Below, piece by piece: positions 13,027 through 25,491 of a stretch of DNA of 64,000 nt (its first letter is position 1; each line of letters starts with the position of its first letter). The notes below the pieces were generated by a model that was not told the origin of the DNA, did not search any database, and saw only the letters and a program-made list of their open reading frames with translations. Made by a program: the position numbers and the translations under genes. Origin of the DNA: Amia ocellicauda (Eukaryota > Chordata > Actinopteri > Amiiformes > Amiidae); contig NC_089856.1 in the NCBI RefSeq assembly GCF_036373705.1, positions 6,458,501 through 6,522,500 on the forward strand, written 5' to 3'.

Positions 13027-13083
13027 TCCTCCAGCTACAAGAGGAGCCTCATCTTAAATCCACATACTGAGTGTAATTATTAA
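13027..13083 (+). CDS. Candidate last exon of receptor A
   Basis: A pyrimidine-rich acceptor (gtaatctgtatttcag) precedes 18 in-phase codons, SSSYKRSLILNPHTECNY, and TAA. The Ser-rich start would extend the Ser-rich end of the previous exon. The 3.2-kb intron would contain two Tc1 elements. This rests on splice signal and phase only, with no family match. Confidence 0.35.
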   Translation, partial: SSSYKRSLILNPHTECNY

Positions 13084-13894
13084 TAATTAGCAGTCTTCCC
13101 CTGTGTGTCTGTGTTAACAAGGTCACTGTCTGTGCTATAGTTCAACACTGATACCTAGAAGAACAGGGTCTGGAACCAGTTTTCACCAGCAATTTGTCCC
13201 TGATACATCATAGAATCCCCCCTATATTAAATATTACATATGCATTACTTTTACCCCGGTTTAACCATTTATGGGTCTTCCTGAGCAGTTGTTAGGCAGA
13301 AAACAAACTTCCACTCATCACGGCACAGACATGTGGGCCCTGCTATCTTTCTCTGCAGTCTGGTCTGCATTAAAGTGCCTGTACTTCATACACTTTCTAA
13401 GACTTGAGATTGCTTCTACTGGACGTCTTCCAAGCAGCTGCTTATAATAAATTCATTTTGACCGGACATATATCTCTCCCTGGATTATTTAGACTCTTCA
13501 AAGATTATTCACAAGAATATGAAATACAATAATGACATTTGACATTCATTATTCACAAAATGTACATGTTAATTTAAAAGTAGTTTTTTGATCATTTTAA
13601 AGTTTGCTTTAAACCTTATTAATGTTATAATTACACAGTACAATTACTATTACATTTGTTGTGTATTCCTATTCATTTTTCCCCACAGTGGCTTTAATAA
13701 TACAAAACTTCATCAGCTATTGGCTGCCAAATAATAATAATAACTGCCAAACTGCATTATGCAAACTCGAAAATGTAAAACTATATAAACCACCTTTGCT
13801 GTACAAATACTTGGCTGGTATCAATAATAAAATCATGCTTTAACTGGCTCTTCTTGTTTAAATGGTGTTTGTTGTTTTTACAGATTCAACAGGG

Positions 13895-16421
13895 TACAGT
13901 TTTTCCCAATTGTTTACACACGTTTGCTGAATCTTTGGCTCATTTTCCCAAAACTCTAAACACAAAACCACAAACACAAAATGCAAAACTCTTCAAATCT
14001 CTAGCAAAAGCAAACACTGCATTCAAAACTGTTTTATCTCTTTCCAAAATGTTTTTTTGCATCAAAATGACACACACACACATGTCATATGAATAGATCT
14101 GTCTACCAACCAACAACACACTGATGTGCTCAACACAAAACACTACTATCAATATCCCATCAGTAGGTTTATGCCTTTTGCATTTTCAGTGTTACACCGT
14201 AGCCGGTTGTAAAAGATTGTCACAGTGATGTATACCTACTCAAATATATAAAAACAAACACACACAAATGCAATACAGTAACAAAAATATTGTCATTTAT
14301 TTCCTTGTGTTAAACACTTGTGTTTTGTATGTAACACTTTCCATACCCAACAGGAGAAAACCAGGAAAAACATTCAGTAAGTGAAGAATCCCCTTTTTAA
14401 TTGCTTTCAGAAATCAGACTGTAGAGTAGATTGAATCAGAGTTTTTATTCAAGCCACTTTGAGAAAAGTAATACACACAGACATGCAGGTCTCTGTCCTT
14501 ACTTCCCTAAAATCATAGAGCTTACATGATGTTATATACATACTGTGATATCCTGGACAGGGTGAGTTTGAACCAATAAGGGGGAGACAACTCCCTATCT
14601 TATGATATCCTCACTATCTTCCTGATTAAGCTTAAACACAATGTTTTCTATTTTATGACCAAATATGGAGACATATGTAGCCATTTCGTAAATTTTTTTC
14701 CACACGTATCTAACACATGTCTAGATAGGCAAAGGGAGGTTTTGTGCCCACTTCCCCATCTTCTTGTGGTTTTACTAGAATGTACGTTCTGTACTAAATT
14801 TGTATTGTGTGTCTGCAGAGAGATGCATCTGTTACAAACCCATAGAAGCTGGTCTCATGTGCTCTTTGGTAACCTCATGTACGGGTGAGGTATTTGGGGC
14901 CTCTTCAGTAAGATACAAAAATAAAAAATGAAAGTGGCTCACTCTTTCAAAACTCTAAACACAAAAAGACAAAAGAAATTATGCTGCATCCCACCTCCTA
15001 TTTTGGTCTTCTGAAGTGACGGATCCAGCCGCCAAAAGCCCACACATCCATATCCTCCATTGCCTGGAGAAGAGGCACGTGTGTGAGGGGGTGGCGGTCG
15101 TACACCTTCCATCGCCATGCTGAAAAAAACTCTTCAATTGGGTTTAGGAATGGGGAATATGGTGGGAGGTATAGAACAATAAATTGTGGAGGTTGATGAA
15201 CCAGTTGCGGACCAGAGCAGCCCAGTGGAAACTCACGTTGTCCCAGATGACAACATACCTGGGCTGCTCTGGTCCACCCCTCTGCTCGGCTGAAGTGAGG
15301 ATGCCATTTAGTGTTTCCAGGACTGTGATGAGAAGGGCAGTGTTGTAAGGACCAAGGCTGGCATGGTGATGGAGGTCGCCTGTGCACATGGTGATATTCC
15401 CTCCACGCTGTCCAGGGACATGCACGGTGGCCAATAATGTTCCGTCCCCGTCCCCTTCTTTTGGCTAGGTTGAAGCCAGCCTCATCAATGTAAATATTAA
15501 TGTTCTGAATTGCAGTGGCATCCTGCTCCAAGACTCTGAAACAATATGTGAAATAGACACAATAGGCACAATACACTGGATTACATTACTGTAATGTGTC
15601 TATACACTGCTGATATGATAGTAAATTCACAGTATAGTACTTACTTGTACATATTCATAGCGCTGTTCTTTAACCCTCTCTGAGTTTCGCTCAGATGGCA
15701 ACCTATAGACCTGTTACATCTGGATTCGGTTGCGCTGTAATACACGGTCCAATGTAGCATAGGCCAACTGATATATAGGACTGCAGAATACTACAGTAAA
15801 CATACATAAAGAGCATAGTGTAGATGGTAGGCAACTTACTGGTTCTCATTTCTGAATGTACGGATGATAGATGCAATCGTGTAATGGCTCAGGTTGGGCT
15901 GAACTCTCTGCTCAGCCTCCCTCATACTCAATCCATGGTTGAGCACATGGTCAACCAATGTGGCCCTGATATCATCTGAGACAACTGTCCTTCCTCATCC
16001 TCTTACTCCTCTTACTCTCACCGCTTGACCTTTAGCTCTTGCTTCACCATTGACTTCCATTTTCCTCCAAGACAAGAGAGCTCATCTGAGGCCTTTTCTA
16101 GTGCTAAAGCTCTGATTTCTAACTAGTGTTTATACCTGTGAGGAGTGGGTGTTGTCAATTGGTGTATAGAGCTTGTCATTGTGATTGGCAGTGCTTTCCA
16201 AAGGGACTACAGAGATTTTAATTTTGAATGTTGTGCCTAATGTAGAGAACTGTGTGTAGTGTTTTGAAAAAAGTGTGATATAGAATTGGAAACTGAGTGT
16301 AAAGCAGGAATTGTGCTTGCAATTTTGCAGACTTGGTTTAGAGATTTGGTACATGAGTTTCAGGTTTTGGTGATTGCGTTTCAAATTCCAATTTTAGTGT
16401 AAACAATTGGGAAAAACTGTA
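13895..16421 (-). mobile_element. 2.5-kb IS630/Tc1/mariner-superfamily transposon
   Basis: Inverted ends TACAGTTTTTCCCAATTGTT (13895) and its inverse ending 16421, with TA at both outer edges. The - strand transposase has a helix-turn-helix region at about 15850-16060 (GLSMREAEQRVQP, IIRTFRNEN), DEAGFNLAKRRGRGRNIIGH, VVIWDNVSFHW and SPFLNPIEEFFSAWRWKVYD. The second Asp to Glu distance is about 35, allowing for a frameshift near 15185. Frameshifts and a possible intron gap near 15545 make it inactive. It has no close likeness to the other elements here. Confidence 0.85.
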
Positions 16422-16849
16422 AGCATCAAATTATACACATGTTGGTACAGTCTATGTTTTGACATTTCCTGATTTCTTTTTGATTCATTATGACTCAACC
16501 AGTTGCGGACAGATTAATGTGTTTAGTGCCTCTGTACTAGTGATAGTAGACACGTGTGAAGTTTGGTATTTTTTCTACTTGATTGATCTTCAGTGTCCTG
16601 AGACAGACTAGCTGGGCTGGCAATAGAAAACAAAACTGATGAATCGCTGTGTCTTAAGGAACTTGTGGTCGAATTTGCAAAACCAAAAAGCAAGAAAGGA
16701 AAAGTTCAAACTTTGGACAAAATAGTTGATGTCCTAGAATGTCCTTGTTTATTTTGTATCTGTAACGTAGTAAGTTATCAGACATTGTTCAGTGTAAATG
16801 TGTATTAAATTTGCATAGGGTTCATGAAAAGCATAAAACATTTAAGATG

Positions 16850-17405
16850 CTTAATTTTTTTCTAATCTATATTAATGATCTGGACTCTGGGATAGTTTGC
16901 AAACTTGTCAAATTTGCAGATGATACCTAAATAGGTGGCTCAGCAGATACAATCTCGGCAGCACAGGCTATTCAAAGGGACTTAGATAATATTCAGTTGT
17001 GTGCCGACAACTGGCAGATGAAATTCAATGTGGACAAGTGCAAGGTATTACATGCAGGTAATAAAGATGTCCATTATAATTACACTATAGGAGGAATAGA
17101 ACTAGATGACTTAACGCATGAGAAAGACCTAGGAGTCTATGTGTGTGAGTCTGGCTGAGGGACCGATGCGTGTGTGGAGGCGATGCGCACCGTTGACATA
17201 ACTCGATTCAGTGTGTTTGGACACAAATGCAAATTGGGCTTCAAGGCATTCAAGACAGAAAACAGGAGACACTTCTTCACACAGAGAGTTATTACAATCT
17301 GGAACAAACTCCCCAGCGATGTGGTTGAAGCCACAATTTGGGAACATTCAAACATAGACTGGGTAGGATCTTTGCATCACTTAGTTATTAATGGACACCA
17401 AACGA
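16850..17405 (+). mobile_element. LINE reverse transcriptase fragment
   Basis: Reads LIYINDLDSGIVCKLVKFAD then D-T, the catalytic FADD motif, and CADNWQMKFNVDKCKVLH and KDLGVYV. A second frame gives FKTENRRHFFTQRVITIWNK. Stops and a deletion near 17145 make it a dead fragment. RT clade uncertain. Confidence 0.75.
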
Positions 17406-17468
17406 GCTGATGATCTAGTGGCCTCTCGTTTGTAAACTGTTTTATGTTTTTCTGATATGTGTTCGGTA

Positions 17469-17654
17469 TGACGTCAGTTGTTGTGATCGCGTATGTAACA
17501 GTCGCTGGAATTCGATTGTGTTGCTCTGTGGATTTCGCCTAATTAGAGCTGATAGTGTGTATGGAGACGGAGCCGTACAGTCGATTGATTTTACCTGCGA
17601 GTAATTTCAGTTTTATCGAGAGCCTTTTGGTCTTGAAGACTCTGCAACTTTCAG
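17469..17654 (+). promoter_or_regulatory. Possible CRE promoter and first exon upstream of the eIF4G-like copy
   Basis: A perfect palindromic CRE (TGACGTCA, 17469-17476) lies in a locally CpG-containing stretch. About 85 bp downstream an ATG (17561) opens 31 codons to a good donor (CAG|gtaggc at 17654/17655). The coding phase does not fit the next eIF4G-like exon at 18184. If real, it would be a non-coding leader or belong to another transcript. Confidence 0.25.
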
Positions 17655-18183
17655 GTAGGCCGTTTCATTAATCTATCGTTTTCTTTTCATTGCAGCAGGG
17701 TGTGTATAGACTACGTGTTTTTAAATGACAGTACATTTAAAGTCTGCACACAATGTGAATATTTTTTTTCACCAGTACACGATTGTGTTAATTGCTCCTA
17801 AGTGTGGTTGTGTAGCTACAAATTGAACCATTATTCTCGTTTATTGATTACTGTATGAGAGGATATGAAATACCAAATGAAAGGGAAATGGATATGGTAT
17901 ATGCTGAAATGTTACTGTTTTACTGCATGAGACAAAATAATGAATATAATGACTGTGGTGTATAGGCATATAACTTTTGTGTTTTCTTTTTGTAATATTT
18001 TCAATTTTTGTCTAAGCTATGAATGTTTTCTGATATCTGTTGAGTAAAAAATAAACCTGGGTCATTTAAACTCAACAACAGATTTTGAGCCAACATCTAA
18101 AGTGTATTGCTTTCATTATTTCGTAATCCTCGGCACAACCAAGACTTCTGTGGAAATGTTGTTTCATTAAAATTATGTTGTAG

Positions 18184-19547
18184 GTGGAAATATACCCCTG
18201 ACAAGAACGAGAATGAGCGGCAGTTCCTGCTGGACTTACAGTTCATCTGTGACAGGCTGCAGAAACTCCACATTAGCGATTTGGTCCTGGCTAAGGTATG
18301 CAGCCTTGCTTGTTTAGAAGACCCTAGAGTTTTATTTTCTTGTTTTTGTATATAAATAAATCTGATTTAGTCGATTACCTGCATTGTTCTGATGGATCTG
18401 TTTAATGTTGATATTGGGCATTTGTCTCATTTGTACTTTATGTGAAATGTTGCATGTTTTTTGTCAACTGCTGTCTAATTGTGATTGTTATTCAGAATAC
18501 TGTATGTGTGTTACCTGTCCACCACAGCAGGTTCCCAGAAGGTTTTAAGGTTTGAAGGAATAGCAACTTTGGTCTGACCCTTTCTCCATCCCTCCTCTCT
18601 CTCCAGGCCATAAATACCTCTGTGCATCGCCTGAACCCCAGTCAGCTGACAGGGATGAACTCTGTCCCTGACCTTACCCCCTCTCTTGCCAACCTTGGGA
18701 AACAGCCCATGGGGGGACATGGCCCAGGCTCTTTGCCCTCCCAGCCCTCAGCAGATGGTGCCCGGTGCTCCCGGCAGGGCGAGAGGAAGGAGCCGTGAAT
18801 CATCAACGTGTCATTCACTGATGAGATTCAGCTCAACAAGGCCGAGAAGGCATGGAAGCCTACAATTAAGCAGGCTCCCACAGTGGGTGATGACCCAGAG
18901 GTCATTAAGACCCAGGTATGTAGGAGCAGAGGACACGGTTCTTGTTTGAGGGGTGGGAATAATAATTTGCTAGTGTAGTAAAGGGGATTGTGGGTAAACT
19001 TGGAGCCCCAGTGATGATCTGTTTTTAGTGCCATGGTGTCTGGGCCACTGACCTCTACTGATGGAGAAGAGGAAGTGAGGGGCTGAATACACTCACATGC
19101 ACCCACCTCTCCAGAACAAATAAAAACACGGACTTGGCCAAGATTTGCAGAACTGACTCTTTTTCCTTCCTTCCCTCCTCCCCCCTTTCCCTTCAACAGG
19201 AGCTGTTCCGCAGGGTGAACGGTATCCTGAACAAGCTGACCCCACAGACAGCCAAGGTAAGGCAGGTCCGACCAACGTGCCAGACTGAGCCCTGGCTAAA
19301 TATCCAGCAACGTGATGGGGCTCTAGACAGTGGTCTGAATAAGTGTTTCTGAGCATCTGCAGAAGCCTTCTTGAAGGAATGCTGCTTCACTCGGTGGTAT
19401 AAAGTTACTTCTGTACCTGATGGAAGCCAGATGGGTAGCCAGATGGAACAGATCATCAAAGAGAGGAAGACCTCCTCTCGAATCCGCTTCTTGCTGCAGG
19501 ACGTCTTGGACCTGAGAAGAGTAAGTCATGAGTGTTGGGAGAATAGA

Positions 19548-19582
<35 letters not shown>

Positions 19583-22500
19583 TTTTATTTGTATAGCACC
19601 CTTCACAGGGTAGCCACAGAGCGCTTTACAGACTGGTAAACATACAACAAACGTATAGCAAAATAAAAAACATAAATACAAGAAAATCAAATATAGACCT
19701 GTAAACATTTTACATGATCTAGAATAAAGTAAATAAACCATTTAGGCACGGAGGAGAGAAAAAACAAAAAACTCCTATGGATGGCATGTAGGAGAAAATG
19801 AATCTCTGGGGGACCACGGCTTAGGGCCTAGGCCTAATGGTTGCCTCCCCTCCAGGCAGTATAGTTATTACAGCAGCAAGGAGATCAGAAAGTTCTTTAT
19901 TGATGCTGCTGGCTGTGGTCTTCCCTCTGGAGGAGGCCTCTCGCTGGCCTTCTGGGGTAGAGGGTTTGGACCATCAACAGGCTTTGGGTTGCGATGGCTC
20001 GTCAAACCTTGGGTGTGAATGCCCCGTTGACCCTCCGTAGTGAGGTGCTTCTGGGATGGGTTGTGCCTCATCAGACTTCTATGGTGGGGGACGAGGTGCC
20101 TCGTTGGACCCTCAGAGGAGGCTGTTGCTGGAAGACAACTGGTCATGCAGTGCAGGACATTTCCAAAGACAGTTGTGTAATTGCATGTCCATGGCACACC
20201 GGCGGCACTATGGGCTAGAAAAACAGAGACTAAACAGATGAGTCTTCAGCCGTGATTTAAAGGCTAAGACAGAGGGGGCATCTCTTACATTGGCTGGAAG
20301 ATCGTTCCACAGCTTCGGGGCCCTATAACAGAATGCTCTACCACCTGCGCTTTTCTTGTGTATTTTAGGGAGTGCTAAGTAACCAGCTTCCTGTGATCTC
20401 AATGGCCAACCTGGAGTGTATTCGATAAGGAGATCTTTTAGGTAGGGAGGTGCCAGTCCCTTTAGTGCTTTAAATGTTAATATGAGCACTTTAAAGTCTA
20501 TCCTGTAGTGCACAGGCAGCCAGTGAAGAGAAGCCAGTACTGGAGTGATGTGTTCATGTTTTTTTGTTTTTGTTAGGATTCTTGCAGCAGCATTTTGGAC
20601 TAACTGAAGTGCAGAAATAGCTCTGTTTGTGCTGCCTGACAGAATCTAGATGTAACAAATGCATATATCAATTTCTCAGTGTCATGTAATGAGAGGAATT
20701 GTCTTAGTCTAGCAATGTTTCTAAGCTGGAGGAAGGAAGATCTCGACACATTCTGAATGTGTGATTCAAAAGATAGATTATGATCACAGATGACACCCAG
20801 GTTTCGTGCCATCTCCTTAGGGGGGAAATTAAAGTTATCATTACTCAGTTTTGTTAGTGCATGATGAACAGTTCGATTTTTGTCTCCTAAAATTATGACT
20901 TCTGTTTTGTCAGAATTAAGCATAAGAAAATGTTTTGTCATCCATGTTTTAATCTCAGACAGACAGCACATTAGTTTTTCTAGGTCTATGGTGTTGTTAG
21001 GATTTACTGACAGATATAATTGTGTGTCATCTGCGTAACTGTGAAAGTTAATGTTATGTCGTCGAATAAAATATAACCTAAAGGGAGCATGTATAATGAA
21101 AAAAGTATAGGTCCGAGGACTGAGCCCTGTGGGATTCCGTACTTAACCTCAGTTAAATTTGAGTGGTTCTCGTTAATCTGTACATATTGGAGTCTGTTTG
21201 ACAGATATGTTTTAAACCATGAAAGCACATTGCGAGATAGGCCAATACAGTTTTCTAAGCGGTGTAACAAGATTTTGTGGTTGATTGTGTCAAAAGCCGC
21301 ACTTAAGTCTAATAAAATAATAACACTGGCGTGCCCTACATCGGAGGACTGAAACACGTAATTCAATACTTTTAACAGGGCCTTTTCTGTACTATGGCCA
21401 GAACGGAAGCCTGATTGAACTTTTTCATAAAGATTATTATTGGTTAAAAAAGCTTGCAGTTGGTTTGCAACTACTTTCTCTTTCTCTTAGAAAGGAAGGG
21501 AAGGTTTGAGATAGGTCGATAGTGTTTAAGTTGGTTGGGGTCGGCACTGGGTTTCTTAAGAAGTGGTTTAATTACAGCTATTTTAAATGAATCAGGAACA
21601 GATCCTGAGGATAAAGACACATTAATAATATTGTGTATTCTGTGAATAATTAATGGCAGAGATTGTTTTAGCAGTTTAGTGGGTATAGGGTCTAGTGTGC
21701 AGGTTGTTGTTTTCATTTTAGTAATTAAGGAGACCAATTCCTGGTGATTTACTACGTTAAACGAGTCCAAGGTAGGCAGGGCTGTGAAGGACTGCATGTG
21801 TCGGCTATAGTATCTGTGTACGTTTCCTGTTCTATCTGTTTTCTAATACTGTTAACTTTGCTATTGAAATGATCGATGAAGTCACTACAGGTGAAATTGG
21901 GGGGGATAACTTCTGAAGGCTTTACCTGCTGCTTAGTAAGTGTCGCTATTGTATTAAAAAGAAAACGCAGGTTATTCTTATGCGTCTCTATTAAATTGGA
22001 GTAGTAGGCAGACCTAGCAGAGGACAGGGCCTGCTTGTATCTTATCATACTGTCATTCCATGCCATGTGGAAGACCTCTAGTTTTGTTTCTCTCCATTTA
22101 CACTCACATCTACGGCATTCTGTTTTAAGTGAGCGAGTGTGTTCGTCAAACCATGGTGAGTGTTTTTTTGGTTTAATTTGTCGTGTCCTTAATGGGGCTA
22201 CTGTATCTAAACAGTGCTTAATGTATTGTTGAAATTATTTAATAATTCATCTGCAGATACTGTTTTGATAAAGCTAGCATTTGGCAACAGGGTAGTGAAT
22301 TTATGAATAGCACTGGGATTTAGGCAGCGAGTTTCTATATTCCTCTCCTGTGTGTATAATTCTACTCCAGGCAGCTCAAATGTAATAAGGCAGTGGTCGG
22401 AAAATCGTCTGGTTTTGGGGTGATATTATTAGGTTGTGAATCTGTACCCCATGGGTAATAACTAGATCTAGTGTGTGATTGTGACGATGTGTGGGTCCAG

Positions 22501-23250
22501 ACACATGCTGAGTGAAGCCTACAGACTCCAATAGGGACAAGAAACTAACAGTGAGGGGGTCGTCTTTAATGTCAATATGTATGTTAAAGTCCCCCAAAAT
22601 AATGAGTTTATCATAATGTATGGCTAAGTCAGATAAGAGATTGCTAAATTCGGTCATAAAAAAGGAATAGGGGCCTGGTGGCCTATAAATAGCTATAAGC
22701 TGAAGAGGTGGATTAAGCCTAAATTCTACCTGGTGAATTTCAAAAGATGTGAAGCTGTCTAATGGCTTAGTAGACAGGCGCAGGTCTGTGCGGTAGATGG
22801 TGGCCAGCTCCCCCCCGCGGCCTGTTGTACGGGCCTTCTGGCAGTAAGAGAAATCATTAGGGGAGGCTTCTACTAATGGAATAGTGTGGTCTGGTCTTCC
22901 TTGTTTTCAGCTTCCCACACCCCCAATCCCTGTGTGCCTCTCGTTCTCTCTCTCTACAATGGTCACTGACTCTTTCTCCCCTTCCTCAGGATAACTGGGT
23001 GCCCAGGAATGGTGACCAGGGTCCTAAGACAATCGACCAGGTCCACAAGGTAGCAGAGCTGGATGCGCACCATGAGCAGATAAAGGTGCAGCAGCAGCCC
23101 ATGAGCAAGGAGGACAACCGACATGATGCAAACTTCAGCAAAAGTGTCCTGTCATGCGTCAGTTGGGCCAGAGCAGAGCAGGCCAGGAAGAGAGGGACTT
23201 TTGCGAAAGCACTAGAAATAGAAGCAACAGTCCTTTTCTGGCGAAGATGA
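18184..23250 (+). pseudogene. eif4g1: eIF4G1-like pseudogene, intron-bearing, decayed
   Basis: eIF4G is the scaffold of the cap-binding translation initiation complex. Recognisable parts, in order: 18184-18295 (eIF4E-binding region, RQFLLDLQFICDRLQ), 18607-18915 (NLGK...RKEP, then LNKAEKAWKP and DDPEVIKTQ), 19200-19256 (ELFRRVNGILNKLTPQ, start of MIF4G), about 19410-19520 ([20 protein letters not shown]) and 22990-23250 ([28 protein letters not shown]). Evidence of decay: in-frame TGA at 18796-18798, the middle of MIF4G missing, the eIF4E-contact Tyr of Y-x4-L-L replaced by Asn, and a LINE filling the last intron. Introns remain, so it is a duplicated copy and not a retrocopy. The wording matches eIF4G1 better than eIF4G3, from memory. 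It could be a lineage-specific spliced fragment, but the stop argues against that. Confidence 0.85.
19552..22905 (-). mobile_element. L2/CR1-clade LINE inserted in the eIF4G-like pseudogene
   Basis: Read on the - strand: AP-endonuclease C-terminal part at about 22380-22850 (YDKLIILGDFNIHIDI, THRHNHTLDLVIT), linker, then [85 protein letters not shown] and the C-terminal PKLWNDLPANVRDAP. The 3' end is a (TGAT)n-type tract at 19552-19581. Several frameshifts. The 5' end is truncated near 22905, about 85 bp from the last eIF4G-like exon. Confidence 0.9.
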
Positions 23251-23354
23251 AAGCATCAACATATAGTCATTACATTTCTTTCCCTTCTCTGTCTAACCTA
23301 CAAAAAAAATAAAAAATTCTTCACTTTTGATCAATGTGTATGTGGTGTCATATA

Positions 23355-24579
23355 TACACTCACCTAAAGGATTATTAGGAACACCTGTTCAATTTCTCAT
23401 TAATGCAATTATCTAACCAACCAATCACATGGCAGTTGCTTCAATGTATTTAGGGGTGTGGTCCTGGTCAAGACAATCTCCTGAACTCCAAACTGAATGT
23501 CTGAATGGGCAAGAAAGGTGATTTAAGCAATTTTGAGCGTGGCATGGTTGTTGGTGCCAGACGGGCCGGTCTGAGTATTTCACAATCTGCTCAGTTACTG
23601 GGATTTTCACGCACAACCATTTCTAGGGTTTACAAAGAATGGTGTGAAAAGGGAAAAACATCCAGTATGTGGCAGTCCTGTGGGCGAAAATGCCTTGTTG
23701 ATGCTAGAGGTCAGAGGAGAATGGGCCGACTGATTCAAGCTGATAGAAGAGCAACTTTGACTGAAATAACCACTCGTTACAACCGAGGTATGCAGCAAAG
23801 CATTTGTGAAGCCACAACACGTACAACCTTGAGGCGGATGGGCTACAACAGCAGAAGACCCCACCGGGTACCACTCATCTCCACTACAAATAGGAAAAAG
23901 AGGCTACAATTTGCACAAGCTCACCAAAATTGGACAGTTGAAGACTGGAAAAATGTTGCCTGGTCTGATGAGTCTCGATTTCTGTTGAGACATTCAGATG
24001 GTAGAGTCAGAATTTGGCGTAAACAGAATGAGAACATGGATCCATCATGCCTTGTTACCACTATGCAGGCTGGTGGTGGTGGTGTAATGGTGTGGGGGAT
24101 GTTTTCTTGGCACACTTTAGGCCCCTTAGTGCCAATTGGGCATCGTTTAAATGCCACGGCCTACCTGAGCATTGTTTCTGACCATGTCCATCCCTTTATG
24201 ACCACCATGTACCCATCCTCTGATGGCTACTTCCAGCAGGATAATGCACCATGTCACAAAGGTCGAATCATTTCAAATTGGTTTCTTGAACATGACAATG
24301 AGTTCACTGTACTAAACTGGCCCCCACAGTCACCAGATCTCAACCCAATAGAGCATCTTTGGGATGTGGTGGAACGGGAGCTTCGTGCCCTGGATTTGCA
24401 TCCCACAAATCTCCATCAACTGCAAGATGCTATCCTATCAATATGGGCCAACATTTCTAAAGAATGCTTTCAGCACCTTGTTGAATCAATGCCACGTAGA
24501 ATTAAGGCAGTTCTGAAGGCGAAAGGGGGTCAAACACAGTATTAGTATGGTGTTCCTAATAATCCTTTAGGTGAGTGTA
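23355..24579 (+). mobile_element. DD36E Tc1/mariner transposon, copy 1, intact transposase
   Basis: 1,225 bp with inverted ends CACTCACCTAAAGGATTATT and the inverse, each next to TA. It holds the uninterrupted transposase at 23505-24545. Near-identical copies lie at 49251-50475 and 51815-53039. Confidence 0.95.
23505..24545 (+). CDS. DD36E transposase, 346 aa, intact
   Basis: Cut-and-paste transposase acting in the nucleus on its own inverted ends. Residues 1-60 hold the first helix-turn-helix ([20 protein letters not shown]). The second DNA-binding part follows ([30 protein letters not shown]). The catalytic domain has WSDESRF (first Asp), QQDNAPCH (second Asp) and [11 protein letters not shown] (Glu), with 36 residues between the last two. 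This is two more than in Sleeping Beauty-type elements. From memory it fits the 'Incomer' DD36E family. Start [10 protein letters not shown] is shared by all three copies. No stops, so the protein could be active if expressed. Confidence 0.93.
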   Translation: MGKKGDLSNFERGMVVGARRAGLSISQSAQLLGFSRTTISRVYKEWCEKGKTSSMWQSCGRKCLVDARGQRRMGRLIQADRRATLTEITTRYNRGMQQSICEATTRTTLRRMGYNSRRPHRVPLISTTNRKKRLQFAQAHQNWTVEDWKNVAWSDESRFLLRHSDGRVRIWRKQNENMDPSCLVTTMQAGGGGVMVWGMFSWHTLGPLVPIGHRLNATAYLSIVSDHVHPFMTTMYPSSDGYFQQDNAPCHKGRIISNWFLEHDNEFTVLNWPPQSPDLNPIEHLWDVVERELRALDLHPTNLHQLQDAILSIWANISKECFQHLVESMPRRIKAVLKAKGGQTQY

Positions 24580-25204
24580 TATATATATGCATGCACACAC
24601 ACACGCTATACAGAGCTGTATCTGAAAGGTACTAACTGAAATGTAAATGTTTAAAGCTAATGTTTTTTCCCTTTTGTGATCAGAGGGGTATATAATTTAT
24701 TATTATACGGAAATGCACTGCTGTTAGTCTTTTGCACAGCACTGTATCTGTACACTGTGTGTGTATGTGTGTTTGTGAAATATGATAACAATTTAGCAAT
24801 ATGATGCATGCTGAAATTGAATTAGGCTGATTACTGTGTCAGTGATGCATTAATTGTCATTTTCTTTTAGGAGTAAATCCAGAAGTTGTCCTATAGAGAT
24901 ACTGGGGCTGAAAGATACAGTTACTGAAAGAAGTTAATACAATTATCAACCTTATTTATATATATTTGTAATAGTTTCACATTTAATCTTTGTCAGTGAT
25001 ACCTTAATCTTAACCACTGTTTAACCTAATTTAGACATGAGGTTTATTGTATGTATGTATTTACATTCATTTAGTATTGTTATTTCTCTCTGACTAATAT
25101 GTCTTAGTCAGGTTGGTACATCTTATTCCCCTAAAAATAATAAAACACTTATTAATCTTTTTACATGTCCTTCTTTGTTAAAATGTTGAAATATGGCCTG
25201 TTTT
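24580..25204. other. No gene seen
   Basis: AT-rich DNA after the DD36E element. No splice-compatible open frame or recognised repeat apart from short CA and TA runs. Confidence 0.6.
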
Positions 25205-25400
25205 CACCACTTTAGCTTAGGGGTTGCAAAATGTTTAATAAATGATTGACAACAGCAGCACTATAGCTTTATTATCAACTTAATTATGAGACACTTTGAG
25301 ATATATATCAATAATGCTCTTATACATTGAAATTGTGCACCACTTTTGATTAGGGGTTGCAAAACGATTTATAAATGGTTAAGGAACAGCTTATTACTTG
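25205..25400. repeat. Two diverged tandem units of about 133 bp
   Basis: CACTTTAGCTTAGGGGTTGC at 25208 and CACTTTTGATTAGGGGTTGC at about 25343 start two similar units, each continuing to a ...AACAGC motif. A third partial unit is split by the insertion at 25492-25951. Confidence 0.5.
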
Positions 25401-25491
25401 TTACATTCATTTATTTATAGCATATTTTGATTTAGGAGGGTCTATGCTTACAATGCTGTTATAGATTAAAAATGTGCAAAATTATATATAT

